From the NCBI GenBank assembly GCA_036172665.1, contig CM069876.1, positions 45,663,001-45,727,000 of the forward strand: a DNA stretch of 64,000 bases, read 5' to 3'. Source of the stretch: Prosopocoilus inquinatus. Lineage: Eukaryota > Arthropoda > Insecta > Coleoptera > Lucanidae. The notes under the pieces were generated by a model. That model was not told the DNA's origin. It searched no databases and saw only the letters and a program-made list of their open reading frames with translations. The position numbers and the translations under genes were made by a program. Within the stretch, counting starts at the first letter, position 1. The number at the start of each line of letters is the position of its first letter. This document shows positions 1 to 12,192 of the stretch, one piece after another.

Positions 1-1650
1 CATTCTTTCGTGAAGTTTCTTTTTCTTTTGTTTATTCTTGGTGTTGTTTCTTTTTACTCTCTCTTCTCTTTCTTGTTTTTTTATATGTATTTTTCTTGTA
101 CGCAAAAAATAGAAGCTGACAAGAAATAATTGAAAATCGTTTCAGAAGTTTCATTTCAAAATGCTCATTTGTTTCTTTGTATTTCATTATTTTTTTGTCT
201 ATTTTTGTGAGCGAGAAAAATGTTTTTCGTTTTCATTTTTTTTTTTTAGTTTCTTCTCGCATTATTTTTCTTTTAACTATTAAGGCGGCATTGATTTTCG
301 AATGATTTATTAACCCCACATCAGCAACCTTCTCTTGTTTTTTGTTCATCGTTCAAAGCTTTCGTTTGTTCCTTTGCATTTCATTGTTTTTTTTTCTTTT
401 GTTTCTTCTTGTCACGTTAACTTTGTGTGTTTCTTTCGCTTCTTCTTTTGTTTACGATTTGTTTTTTTTTTACACTCCGCCGTGGAACCTTCAAATTGTT
501 TTATTAATATTTTTTGCTGTTTATTTACACATCTTATTTTACTTGTCTCTATTATTTTTATCACGCTGCGTTTCATTATGTTACAATCGACACTTCTCGT
601 TGTTTTCCGTTGTTGCTGAATCGACTTTTTTACATCCCGCTTTGGTATTAGATCGTCGATCTTCTTTTGTTTTCTGTTCATCTTACTATTTATTTCATTT
701 TTCATAAGTGGAAAGGTTGCGTTTTTTTTGTGTTTTCTTGTAGGTTTTCCGATCGGTCCACTTAACAGTACTCTTCATTATTTATACTTTGATTGTTTTT
801 ATCTTCGCGGTTCATTGTTTTGCGTTCGCATTTTCTTTTGTTTATTACATATTATAGTCGTATTAATTGACAATTGATAATTCATACTGATTTTTCTTTT
901 GTTTTTTTTTTATTAAAGGTTAGGTTTTCTTCTGCTCCGCCGCGTAATATCGCCGATCGTTTTTTGTTTTGTTTTTCGGTTGACGTTATTTTCCGCGTTT
1001 GATCGCTCTTTATTTTTAACCTCCTCTGTAGGGAATTATTATGATTTTTCTTTCTTTTGTTTTTTTTGGAAATGTCTCGAACAACTGGCCTCATAACAAT
1101 GATCCAACGCCTATTTTCTTCTTGTTTTGTTTTTTGTTCATATTGTTCTTCGTATGTCGTCGTTTTTTGTTTCAATCTTTTGGTTTCATGAAACAGTACT
1201 CTTCATTTACTTTTATTTTAATTATCTTTTTCATCGCGGTTCATTGTTTTGCATTCACATTGTCTTTTGTTTATTACTTGTAATCGCATCAATTAACAAT
1301 TGACAATTCACACTGATTTTTTCTGATTGTTTTTTTGTTTTCCTTTTATTGGAGATTTGGTTTTCTTGTGCTCCGCCGCGTAATATCGCCGATCTTCTTT
1401 TGTTTTGTTTTTCGTTAGGCGTTATTTTTCATGTTTCACCGCCGTTTGTTTTTTAACCTCTTTTGTAGAATTATTATTAAGATTTTTTTCTTTTGTTTTT
1501 TTTGTAAGTGTCTCGAAAGACTCGCCTATCACTGACCGGCCCAATGCCTTTTTTTATTGTTCATCTTTTTCTTCGTATTGCGTCGTCCTTTACATCATAA
1601 AACCCCAATACATTTTTCACATCATTACCATAATTTAAATTTACCATCGA
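1..1650 (+). repeat. T-rich repeat array (GATCTTCTTTTGTTTT family)
   Basis: The plus strand is strongly T-rich and carries CTTTTGTTT-type words again and again, often preceded by GATCTTC or GATCGTC. A tandem duplication is visible: the stretch from about 764 to 1190 (starting AACAGTACTCTTCATT) recurs at 1191-1620, and both copies contain the block CTCCGCCGCGTAATATCGCC (about 935 and 1371). Open frames here encode only Phe/Leu/Ser-rich low-complexity peptides and are not genes. The same family recurs at 2.84-4.67, 6.6-7.3, 31-32.6, 47.2-49.07, 52.0-52.7, 53.4-54.7 (reversed) and 59.2-62.0 kb. Confidence 0.75.
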
Positions 1651-2839
1651 CGTTCCACATATAGATTATTATTTTGTCTTTTTTTCTGTTGGCGCGGCGA
1701 TTTGATTCATCTCACGCCTCGTCAGCGAACTGTCGTTTTTCTTTTGTTTCAGAGAAATTGAAAATAACCCTAATTAAATATTTACGAAAAATTTTCCGAT
1801 ACGTTTGATCGTGTCTCGCTGCAGAAAATAACATCCGTTCCGGTTTGCAAAACGAACGAGTTTAGATCATCTTCGCATGACAGCCGCTAGTTTATAATTA
1901 TAATTTCAGGAATCCGGTTTTCGCAGCAAACGATAAGGTTATCTGCATACTTGAATATATTTGCATACATTTCAGATAGTGTGAAGTTTCTTTTTTTGTA
2001 ACGATTTAACCCGAACACAATTACAAGCGCTCGCTTTCTTCTTTTTTTTTCACGTAAACGCCAATTTAAGGCTCGGTTAACATCAAGTCATTCATTCCGT
2101 TCATGCATTTTAATTCAGTCATGTCAGAGTTTCACGTTATCGTTCAAATTAGGCAACCAAACTTACACTATACGATGATGATAATAAAACACTCAAATTG
2201 TAATAATACGCAGAATAATAATTGAAATGTTACAAAATTACGTCAAAATTTCTATACAATTAATTAAAATAACAAATCAAATTGACAATTGCACTTCGTG
2301 TTTATGAAACAAACGAACAACGCGCGCACGCGCTTTACATTTTTAGTAACAAAAGATGACATGCAGTGTCGCCAATCTGTGAAAAACAAATTTTCCTGGA
2401 AAGGTAGGAAAGGATTTTTAAAAATATTTTTCTGTGAATAAATCGTAAATAAAATTCTGAGCTTTTCCCCATTTTTTTTTTTTTTTTAGACAATTTAATT
2501 ACATGCTCAAGTATAATTGCGGTGACATATTCCGAACTGTCAAACAAAAGAGATCTGACACACTTAGAACCAATCGAAACTAGGCATCTCTCCAGGGTTG
2601 CCAGATTCGGCGAAATTCCGCCATTTGTGCTACGTTTCAAACATATTTGACGTTTAAAAATTTTATTTTTCTTCTTCTTCTTCTTTTTTCTTCTTTTTTT
2701 ATTAGCCAATGATCTCATTTGGCCCTGGTTTGGGCTACTTTTGTTCTCTTCACGAAACGACAAGGAAAATATATACCATGCGATCAATAATGAGTGTTCA
2801 TGACGCTACTTTAATTTAGGTATTATATGACGAGAATAC
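1651..2839. other. A+T-rich intergenic DNA, no gene seen
   Basis: This is mixed A+T-rich sequence without a credible coding exon. The minus-strand frame at 2335-2787 is lysine-rich because of a TTC/T run near 2660-2700 and is not supported as a gene. The text AGGGTTGCCAGATTCGGC near 2594 resembles the GTTGCCAG motif that ends several mobile elements elsewhere in the window. The segment around 2770-2850 matches the segment around 30900-30990 and appears to mark the left border of a repeated T-rich element. Confidence 0.4.
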
Positions 2840-4670
2840 TTCGAGCATCGTTTTCTTTTGTTTTTTTTTTGTTCATTTCATATTTGAACTTTCTTTTTGT
2901 TTTCTTGTTGCTGTTTTGTTTTGGGAAGTTGTTGTTCATTTCTTTATTTTGTCATTTTGTTTTATTCTAGCTTCCTGACTTTTACCGAAGAACCGTCGTT
3001 TTTTATTTAATTATTTTTTTCCTGTCCAATCTTTTTTCTTTTTCATGTTTTTCGCATTTCTTTTCTTTTAATTCTTGGTTTTCACATTTCACTGACTTTT
3101 ATTAATTTAATTTTTAGTCTATTCGTCCTTCGACTTTTATTTCTTCTTTTGTTTTCGCCTTCATCTTCTTTGACTCCTTTTTACGGTTCTCTTTTGTTTC
3201 CTATGAGTTATGGTATTTACTTGCAAAAACTTTCGTCGATTTTCATTTTTTTTTCTCCATCTTCATTTCTTAACAATGCACTCGGTTTAATTAATTTTGT
3301 ACTTTGTTTATTTTTATGTTTATTTAATTGATTTCACACATTTTGTTGATTGACGCTTTTTACAGTTGCCTTTTGTTTTCTACTAGTTTTTTTTTCGTCT
3401 GGAGATTAGTTTTTCGTTGATCTACGCGGTCGACCTTCTTTTGTTCTGTTTTCTGTGTTTCTTTATGATTTTGCAGCAATGATTCCTTGATTCTTTGTGC
3501 TGTTTCTCTCTTGTTTTCTACGAGTTTCTTTTTATTTGCAAAAGAAAACCCGTCGATTTTCATTTTTTTTGCCCAGCATAACATTTTTTAATTCATTTTG
3601 TTTACTTTTATCTAATTGATTTTTCACATTTTATTGATTGACGCCATTTTACCTTTGTCCTTTTGTTTTCTACTAGTCTTTTTCGTCTTGAGATTCATTT
3701 GTTTTTGGTTCATCTATGCAGTCGATCTTCTTTTGTTTTTTTTGTTTTTATGTTCCTTACGCTTTCGCACTATGTATTTCTCTTTAGTTTTTCAATCCTT
3801 TTGTTAGTTCTCTTTTGTTTCCTGCGAGCTTTTTATTTGCAAAAAAAAGAGTTTCGGCGATTTTCATTTTTTTTATTTATTCATCTTTGTATCCTGGTAG
3901 GTACTTTGTTTTTTTTAATTCGTTTTATGGAGTTGTCTTTTGTTAAAATTTATCAAATTGATTTTTCACATTTTGTTGATTGACGCCATTTTACAGTTAT
4001 CTTTTGTTTTATACGGGAATTTTTTTTTAATTTTTCGTCTGGAGATTCATTTGGTTTTTGTTCACCTTAGTCGTCAATTGTTTTTTTTTTGCTTTCGTAT
4101 TATGTATTTTTCTTTTCTTATACAATTGATTTGATTGACGCGTTTTATTGACGCTTGTTGGTGATTCGTCGTTTATCATTTGTTCTAAGTCTCATTTGTA
4201 ATCTTTCGTTTTGCGCACTGTATTTCATTTTCTTTTTTGTTTTTTGTTTTTAATCGTATTGTTGACTTTTCTACAGTTTATACGTATTGTTGTTATCGAT
4301 CTTCCTTTGTCTTTCTTTTTTTGCTGTTGCTTTCATTTATCTTTTGTTTGTTACTTTTTGGCAAGTTTCATTTGTTTGTTTTTTTTTAATTCGTTTGTGA
4401 TTCGTCGTTTTTCATTTGTTTTGAGTTTCATTTGTAATCTTTCGTTTTGGGCACTGTATTTCATTTTCTCTTTTGTTTTTTTTTTATTTTTAATCGTTTT
4501 ATTGATTTTTCTATAGTTTATACGAATTGGTGTCATCGATCTTCCTTTGTTTTTTTTTATTGCTGCTGCTGCTGCTTTCATTTATCTTTTGTTTGTGACT
4601 TTTTGGCAAGTTTCATTTGTTTTTGTTTTTTTAATTTATTCTGATTTTTTTAATATACCAAAACGATTTC
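2840..4670 (+). repeat. T-rich repeat array, second block
   Basis: It has the same one-strand T-rich composition and CTTTTGTTT words as the first block. Local tandem structure is obvious: the unit around 4150-4400 (CGTCGTTTATCATTTG, then a T-rich stretch, then TTGCTGTTGC and TTTTTGGCAAGTTTCATTTG) is repeated at about 4400-4630. A GCTGCTGCTGCTGCT pentaplet at about 4562 sits in the second copy. Its left flank (about 2770-2850) is homologous to the left flank of the block at 30.96 kb, so this is probably one transposed element family. Confidence 0.7.
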
Positions 4671-5639
4671 TTTGTTTACGACTTGACTGAAAAAATCGGC
4701 GCCCCTTGGCTACATTTTGTTAATAGGTTGGCGACATTGCCTTAAAAAAATCTGGCAACCCTGCATCTTTCTCCTACTCGAGAGTTTGAAGAAGCACAAG
4801 ACTTTCTCTATTTTTTCAATAATAATAGAATTATTTGCACATACATAATTTGGAATTGTTCATGTGAGTCATTCATCAATCACATCACATATGAGTATGA
4901 GTATAATTTAAGGCTCAATCTGGATCGGATCATCATTGTTTTCACGATTAACCGCTAATTACGTTAAAACAAAATAATTCGCCGCCCGTGATTTCTGCGA
5001 TCTTGCACAGAAAAGACCGGCGGCGGTGTTTGTTCTAATCATTGTCGAATTGCGTCTAATAATGCGGATGGTAAATAATTATTTTGCACAGATCTAATCG
5101 GCCCGCAAATATTTTCATAATTCGTAATTGCACGATCCCGATCGGTTATTAAGTTCTTAAGCGATGGTGATTTTCAAATTACCGAGAACGCGTTAAGTTT
5201 TTGTTGACGATAAGTTCGGGCGCAAATATTTTTGTTGGCAGCCTGGCTCGAATTGGTAGCGAACACAGAAGTGAAAAAATAATATCGGGGACCTTGAGTT
5301 TTCACCGAAATACCTGAGCTGTTTGAAAACGTGAGTTGTTTTTTAGCGCCGCGGATTTTTCCGCCGGTTCGTTTCGACGGAAATAGCAACTCTTCGATCC
5401 CGAAGGACCGTTCAGCGGTGCGGTGCGAACCGGGCCTTAAAAAGTGCATGCACGGCGAATAACTACTGGAAATCAGTTACCGCGGGAAATTATGAAACGA
5501 AACTGCTTAGTATGTAGTTACCTGTGTCAAGGTCACGAAGCTGTACTCAAATGGTAATAAACAATTAATTAGCAAATTATGCAAATGATAAATAAACAAA
5601 CTTGGGACGGATAAATTACGTGCACGATCACGTAATATA
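4671..5639. other. Unassigned single-copy-looking DNA
   Basis: The sequence here is less T-biased and more complex than its flanks, with several CG-containing stretches at 4970-5450. No splice-compatible coding exon could be recognised. It may hold an upstream non-coding exon or promoter of the kinase gene starting downstream, whose 5' end is missing, but nothing in the sequence proves that. TTGGCGACATTG and TCTGGCAACCC at about 4728-4760 resemble the mobile-element end motifs seen elsewhere. Confidence 0.3.
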
Positions 5640-6290
5640 GCTTTGGATTTAGATAAAAAAAGAAACTGAAAAAGCTCTGAAAATTAGTTGGGTCAGAAGG
5701 CATTATTAAATTAGGGCTGGTTTCCACTGAGGCAGCAAGCAACACCCAGGCAAGGCAGTTTGAATCAAGTTGCAACTTTTCATCCAAATCGGCCCTTATT
5801 TGTTATTATAAATTTATCATTACCTTCGCCTTAACTTATTAATTAGGATTATCTAAATTATTATTTCTTCGTTCGAATTCCTTAATGTGTAATATAATTC
5901 TAGATTTAGACAAAAAAAAGAAAACTGAAAAGCTGTGAAAATTTATTGGGCCAGGTCAGAACGTGTTATTAAATTAGGGCTGGTTTCCACTGAAGCAACA
6001 ACATGGGGCAACCCGGGCAACGGCGCGCGGCGTAAGGCAATTTGAAGCAAGTTGCAACTTGTCTTCTTCTCCAAATCGATTTATCGACGTTTACTTTTCC
6101 ATCCAACTTTCTTAATTTGTAATGCAGAATACAGCTCTAGATTTAGACGGAAAAAAGCTCTGAAAATTAATTGGATCAGAACGCATTATTAAATTAGGAC
6201 TGGTTTCCACTGAGGCAACATGCAACACCCGTGCAACGGCATAAGTCTGTTTGAGGCAAGTTGCAACTTGTCTTCTCGTCCAAATCGTGA
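5640..6290 (+). repeat. Three-copy tandem repeat of about 240 bp
   Basis: Three degenerate copies each run from a TCTAGATTTAGA-like start (about 5640, 5900, 6130) through GAAAATTAATTGG, TATTAAATTAGG and CTGGTTTCCACTGA, then a GCAACA/CAACCC-rich segment, and end at TTGCAACTTG and CCAAATCG (about 5797, 6080, 6288). A fragment (TCCACTAAGGCAGGCAAC) recurs at about 6370. Open frames on either strand are fragmentary and unrelated to known proteins. Confidence 0.75.
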
Positions 6291-6599
6291 GTGTGGAGGA
6301 CGAAAGACGAGACAAAACAAAAAAGATTAAAGATTGTCGGATTAGAAGGAAGAACATGTTAGGAATGTATTCCACTAAGGCAGGCAACATGCAAAACACA
6401 AGCAACATTGAGGCAGTTCAAAGCGAAATACACAAGCTGTTGCTTATTTTTTTTGTCATTTGTTTTTCTTATTTCCGTTAGGAATTTTATTATTAGATAC
6501 AATTTTTTTTTGTTTCAATTGGATTTTTTGAACGTCTTTTTTTATTGTTTACCAATTTTCAGAAATTAAATACGTAATCATTTTTCGTGCTTTTGTTTC

Positions 6600-7330
6600 T
6601 CTTTCGTAAATATTGTCTGCGATTGTCACTGTCATTGTGCTTTTTCTGTTTTCTTCTTTTTTTTTTTTGGTGAATTTCGAATTGCCTTTACATTTTGTCA
6701 ATTATTTTCTTGCGTTCTATATTTTTTTATTGCGATCGTCATTTGTTTCTCTTAGTTACTTTAGACCTTTCCTTTTTTTCTTTCTCTTTTGTTTTGTGAA
6801 TTTCGAATTGCCTTTAAATTTTGTTAATTATTTTCTTGCATTCTATATTTTTTTATTGCGATCGTCGTTTGTTTCTCTTAGTTACTTTAGACCTTTTCTG
6901 TTTTTCTTTCTCTTTTGTTTTGTGAATTTCGAATTGCCTTTAAATTTTGTCAATTATTTTCTTGCATTCTATATTTTTTTTTATTGCGATCGTCGTTTAT
7001 TTCTCTTAGTTTCTTTAGACCTTTGATGTTTTTCTTTCTCTCTTGTTTTGTGGATTTTGAATTCCCTTTACATTTTGTTGATTATTTTCTTGCATTCTAA
7101 ATATTTTTTTCATTGCGATCGTCATTTCCAGTTCAGTTTTATTTTTTATTTCCAGTTTTCTTTCGCTGCTTCTTTTTTCTTTTCTGTGCTTGTAAATTTC
7201 ATTTTGGGATTTTTTTTATCATAAATTACTTTTTAGAGAAATTCGAAATCTACAACTCGTTTCTGATTCTTAATTTATGTATTTCTTTTTTTTAATTATC
7301 TTCGCCATTTGTTCGACTTTTCTTATTTCC
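6600..7330 (+). repeat. Four-copy ~125 bp T-rich tandem repeat
   Basis: Four successive units begin with TGAATTTCGAATTGCC-like text at about 6670, 6796, 6921 and 7050 and continue through TATTTTCTTGC, TTGCGATCGTC(A/G)TTTGTTTC and TTTAGACC. The period is about 125 bp. The GATCGTCATTTGTTT core ties this block to the larger T-rich family. The apparent repetitive 137-residue frame here is a by-product of a repeat unit read without stops. Confidence 0.8.
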
Positions 7331-8766
7331 CTCGGAAATTTTTATTTCAACTGCGTTTTTCGATCGCCGGAAACTTTTTTCAAAAATTAAAAAAAAGTAT
7401 TTAAGAGAAAGTAGATTTGCTATTTTTTGCGCGCGTTTTTATTTTTCTTTCATAACTGTTGCCTGCGATTATCATTTGTTTTTCTTTTTCTATCTATAAT
7501 GAAATTTTTGTTCAAAATCAGAAAACGTGTATTTTATACCAAAAGTTTGTGCAAACAAATGAACGCGATTTTGTTCGCGTTTTTTCTTTTGCTCGTCTAA
7601 AAAATACGTGTTGTGACATTTATTTAAATACGCAGGGGGAGGTGTTTCCGAAAAATAAACTCAAGCTCTTTTTTTCGGCGCGAGGCCCTAAAAACATCTG
7701 AAAGTGGTGTATTCTGATAATTTTGTTATCATCCGACATTTATTGAGCTAAAATTAACTTCTCTAATCCGACCATTGACGTCACACAAGATGATGTCATA
7801 GATAAAGTCCGCTCGCGTTCTTTTTTTTTCTCGGTAATAAATTTTACAGAGAATGCGACACGTAATTATAAATATTATCGTTTTTATTTCGTACTTAAAT
7901 ATCATATGTACTCGAAACACAGACCATGGATCATGTATACGGTGTGTTTCGTTTTGAACCGAAACAAAAGCGCATTTCTAGTGCGCACGCGCCCTACGAA
8001 GGCGTGGCTTAACAAACAAAACTCTACACCAATGTTGCCAATTTATTGAATTTGACATTACATCATTTGGTAATTTTCTGTTGAAATTTCAGACAGTTTC
8101 GTGATTATTTCATGATTAGTTTAGTGATTCCACGTGAGAATAATTTTCAGGATTTTTTTATTTAATGTTGACTGGTTTTGGTAAACATTTTGTCTCCCTA
8201 ACCAAACAGCCACGTGTAGGCAGCCTAATGTTGACATTCGCCATAAAATAGTTGACATTCGAAAAACAAGAAAATCGTCATCTTCTTTACCAACAACTTA
8301 TTCGTAGGTATTTTTTTCCATTTTGCAAAACTTTCTCAAAACTTTTCTTTCCAAAGTATTTTTGCGTTTGATGCCAAACGGAAAGCAATCGTCATTCACT
8401 TTTCGATTTAAAAAAAAAAAAAAAAAAAACGATTCGAATTTAATTTTTTTGTTTAAAAAACAAGCAGGAATCCTCTTTTTGGGTTTTAGGATATTTATCT
8501 CCAACCTCTCCCCGATCTTTTTTAATCCAAAAACCTGTCTTCTGGCCACACCTTTCTTCTTGCCTTCCATGCAGACTTCGCAGCTGTCGGTTAGTCTCAT
8601 ATGGGATTCCTCTTTTTTTTCCCCAATTCTTTTGGAGAACTTCATCTTTATTAACAACTGTCCGAGGCAACAGTCACATCCACCTCCAAAATAAACGGTC
8701 AAAATTATTAAGACATCCTTACCAAAAGAATCTTTTGAATTGAAGAATTTTTTCTTTCGTCAATAG
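7331..8766. other. Non-coding region upstream of the PKG exons
   Basis: Nothing here supports a coding exon. It contains a 20-nt A run at about 8410, GC-rich words at 7980-8010 and an ATGTTGCCAATTT motif at 8033. It most likely belongs to an intron or promoter region of the kinase gene at 8767-11613, because that gene's first recognised exon begins with a splice acceptor (TCAATAG) rather than a start codon. The N-terminal exon(s) lie in this stretch unrecognised, or beyond the left end of the window. Confidence 0.35.
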
Positions 8767-11613
8767 AGTGTCCTCCAGCAAACGACCATAATCTACCAAG
8801 ATGGCGACATTCTCACTAGCCTTCAAGAAAAGCACGCGATGGCCAACAGGGTCCCCCAACACCAACAATTCCCCATCGCCACCTCCATGAACAAGAAGCA
8901 GGGCGTCTCGGCCGAATCCAGCGACACCAGCGGCCAACCCTGCGACATACCCATCACGAAACACGAGAAGGATTTCAGGTGGGTAATTAACTCCCCGTTT
9001 GCAGTTTCTGTCCTGGTTCAAGTTACCACCACCCCATTTATTTTGGTGCAGGTCGAAGCAACTGATCAAAGACGCGATCCTCGACAATGACTTCCTCAAG
9101 AACCTGGATTCGTCTCAGGTGCGCGAGCTGGTCGACTCGATGTACCCCAAGGAATTCCCCGCGGGCTCCTACGTGATAAGGGAGGGCGAAGCCGGGGCTC
9201 ACCTCTTCGTTTCCGCCGACGGTGAATTCGAAGTGATCAAAGACGGAAAGGTGCTGGGGAAAATGGGTCCGGGGAAGGCGTTCGGGGAACTCGCCATTCT
9301 ATACAACTGCACGAGGACCGCCTCCATTCGAGGTTGGTATGCTATGGTACACCCCATTAAACACATTACGTAATTGCTCAACCCCCCCAGTGATCACCGA
9401 TTCCAAAGTCTGGGTGTTGGATCGAAAGGTATTCCAGCAGATCATGGTGAGGACGGGTATGCAGAGGCTACAAGACAACATCAACTTCCTTAGGTCGGTG
9501 CCTTTATTGCAAAACCTCAGCAGCGAAGTGCTTGCAAAGATCGCCGATGTATTAGAAGTCGTAAGTATTGGATTTCTTTTGGAGGGAGAAAAATTGAACG
9601 GCATGTTTTTTTTTCCTCAAAGGAATTCTACCCTGCGGGGGCTTACATCATCAGGCAAGGCGCAAGCGGAGACACCTTCTTCATTTTAAGCAGCGGGAAA
9701 GTCAAAATTACTCAGCGAATTCCAGGTAAGTCCAATCCCATTTCTGGATTTCCCCCGGGGGGGTTAAGCACCATTGCACTTTCCCAGGTCATTTGGAGGA
9801 AGAGGAGATCCGGACGCTCGAACGTGGCGATTACTTCGGGGAGCAAGCCCTTTTGAAAGAGGACTGCCGCACTGCGTCTGTGATCGCCTCGCACCCTGGG
9901 GTTGAATGCCTAACTCTAGATCGGGATTCCTTCATCCAGCTGATTGGGGACCTAAGCGAAATCAAGGAGAAGGACTACGGTGATCACCACCGCGCTTTAA
10001 ATAGGCCCATGAGCACGGCGAATTTTTCCCCGGAGCAAGGTAAGAGCCCCCCTCCCCAAAAACTCCCAACCCCCCACAATTCCGTTTGGCATCACCTCAG
10101 AGTACGAATACATCAAACTGGATGACCTGGAGGTCGTAGCCACTTTAGGAGTGGGCGGTTTTGGAAGGGTCGAGCTGGTGCAGTACTCGAGGGACCCCTC
10201 CTTGACGTTCGCCTTGAAATGCCTCAAGAAACACCACATCGTAGACACCCAACAGCAGGAGCATGTGTACAGTGAGAAGCAGATTATGATGAGTTGCAGG
10301 AGCCCTTTCATATGCAGGTGGGCGTTTGCGCTTGCGTCGAGCTCGTCGCCGTCAATCGTCACCTCTGAGCTCTTCTTCTTCTTGCCACAGGTTATACCGC
10401 ACCTACAGGGATACCAAATACATCTACATGTTGCTGGAGGCTTGCCTGGGAGGTGAAGTTTGGACCATCTTGAGGGATCGGGGTTGCTTCGATGACCACA
10501 CGACGCGCTTCATAACGGCGTGTGTCGTAGAGGCCTTCGATTATCTGCACGTCAGAGGGATCATCTACAGAGATCTGAAGCCTGAAAATCTTCTGCTGGA
10601 CGCCAAGGGATACGTGAAGCTCGTCGATTTTGGTTTCTCCAAGTGCCTGGGCTATAGCAGTAAAACTTGGACCTTCTGCGGTACCCCTGAGTACGTCGCA
10701 CCCGAAACGATCTTGAATAAGGGACACGACAGGGCCGTTGATTATTGGGCTTTGGGGATTTTGATGCATGAACTGTTAACTGGAAAGTAAGTACTTGTGT
10801 TCGTCACAATCGGTTTATGCCCTGGTGGACAGGGGGTCCGGTCCAAAGCTCAAAACGCTCTTATTACCTCATTCATAACTGGCACATTTCAATACGACAC
10901 GCTTACATTCAGCAGAGTCTGCACTTTTTTTACAGTACGGAATACGAGCGTGTGTAACGCGGTTGACCTGCTAAACGCTTAATGGATGCTGATGCCGTGC
11001 AATTTTGTAATGCAATCATTTCGAGATGCATTTAATTTAATTTTTGTCACATGAAATAATTTTATCGTGACGAAATTTCCTCAACACAAATCCTAATTCG
11101 CGGGAGTTTGTTGAGCAGTCAGGTCAAATAACCTCCGGTCGCCTTAAGGCTGTTGTTTTGCAACGAAAAGCAAAGCACTTAACGTCTTGCCCAATTTATA
11201 TTTCAGTCCTCCCTTCACGGCAGCAGATCCCATGAAGACCTACAACTTGATCTTGAAGGGCATCGACATGATTGATTTTGCCAAGTACAACGTGAGTAGA
11301 TCGGCTCAGAGCTTGATCAAGAAACTCTGCAGGGATTCGCCTTCGGAACGACTGGGGTACCAACGTGGGGGAATCCAAGACATTAAAAAACATAAGTACG
11401 TGGGTGCGCTTCCCTTTTGGGCGAAGACGTCACTCTTTCTTTTTTTGTAGGTGGTTCCAAAGTTTCGACTGGGATGGCGTCAAGGCCCAAACCCTACCGG
11501 CCCCGATCGTTCAGCACGTCCGAGGACCTTGCGACTCTTCCAATTTCGACTGCTTCGGAAAGGATAACGACATTCCACCAGACGACCCATCCGACTGGGA
11601 CATCAACTTTTGA
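8767..11613 (+). CDS. Pkg21D: cGMP-dependent protein kinase, Pkg21D-like (5' incomplete)
   Basis: A Ser/Thr kinase activated by cGMP (EC 2.7.11.12). Nine exons join in one frame: 8767-8978, 9052-9332, 9391-9560, 9623-9725, 9788-10039, 10101-10317, 10391-10786, 11207-11395 and 11451-11613, giving 660 codons plus stop. Two cyclic-nucleotide-binding domains come first, with phosphate-cassette motifs [15 protein letters not shown] and [15 protein letters not shown]. The kinase domain follows: [10 protein letters not shown] loop, ALKCLKK lysine, YRDLKPEN catalytic loop, VDFGFSK, and the activation segment [14 protein letters not shown]. An AGC C-terminal extension ends [29 protein letters not shown] and DIKKHKWF point to the Pkg21D (DG1) type rather than foraging (known from the family). 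The first exon opens with an acceptor, so the N-terminus (leucine-zipper/autoinhibitory part) is missing. ATG 8839 could start a shorter form of 636 aa. All catalytic residues are intact. Confidence 0.93.
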
Positions 11614-12192
11614 CGTCAGCTCTGCTTCACGACTGATTTTGACTTGTGTTCGTGAAGTCGCGCTTTATTTTATAATTAATTTTTTTCTTTTTTTTTTGAT
11701 ACCGGTAGTGATGGAGGCCGAATTGCCGCCGACGTTATTCAAGAACCAAATTCCCTGCCGAGGACTTCCATTATTATTATTTTAACGGTTCCATTGTAGT
11801 GAATATCCTTAAGGAAAGCAGATGTTATTTATTGTACGTAGTTTTTATAAATACCTGTATATGTATAAACAATTGTTGCAACAAGTCAATTATTAAGTAT
11901 CATTCCAAGAAAATTGGTGTTTTTCTTTCTTACAAACTTTATCCCCAAAATTGGGAAACCCTTTCGGAATTGCCGGCAATCTTTAAAAAATAAGTGACGT
12001 CTTTTCTTTACTTTCGCTCTTCACCACTCCATCTGATCTTCTTCTACGTTTGGTGGTGGCCAACACCAGGCAAACTTGATTTTCGTTATTCAATTTTGAC
12101 ATACCTGTCAGAACCACATCAAAATTCACACTAACACCGTCTTCCCGTGGCAAAATTTCCGTTCCACGACCATTCCGTTTGGACAATAACCG
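11614..12192. other. PKG 3' UTR and intergenic spacer
   Basis: This follows the kinase stop codon and is A+T-rich, with several ATAAAT-like words (about 11850) but no unambiguous AATAAA signal. The tail of the stretch (12120-12190) should hold the promoter and 5' UTR of the small gene at 12193. No other coding exon is evident. Confidence 0.4.

Noticed and set aside
335..707. Several Phe/Leu-rich open frames in the first kilobase and in all T-rich arrays
   Set aside because: They arise from T-rich codons (TTT, CTT, TTG), many lack an ATG start, and they repeat with the array units; no protein family features are seen.
2335..2787. 150-residue minus-strand lysine-rich protein
   Set aside because: It contains a poly-Lys stretch translated from a TTC/TTT run and no conserved motif.
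6613..7026. A 137-residue repetitive hydrophobic protein
   Set aside because: It is the ~125 bp tandem repeat read through in a frame without stops; the residue repeats follow the DNA repeat exactly.
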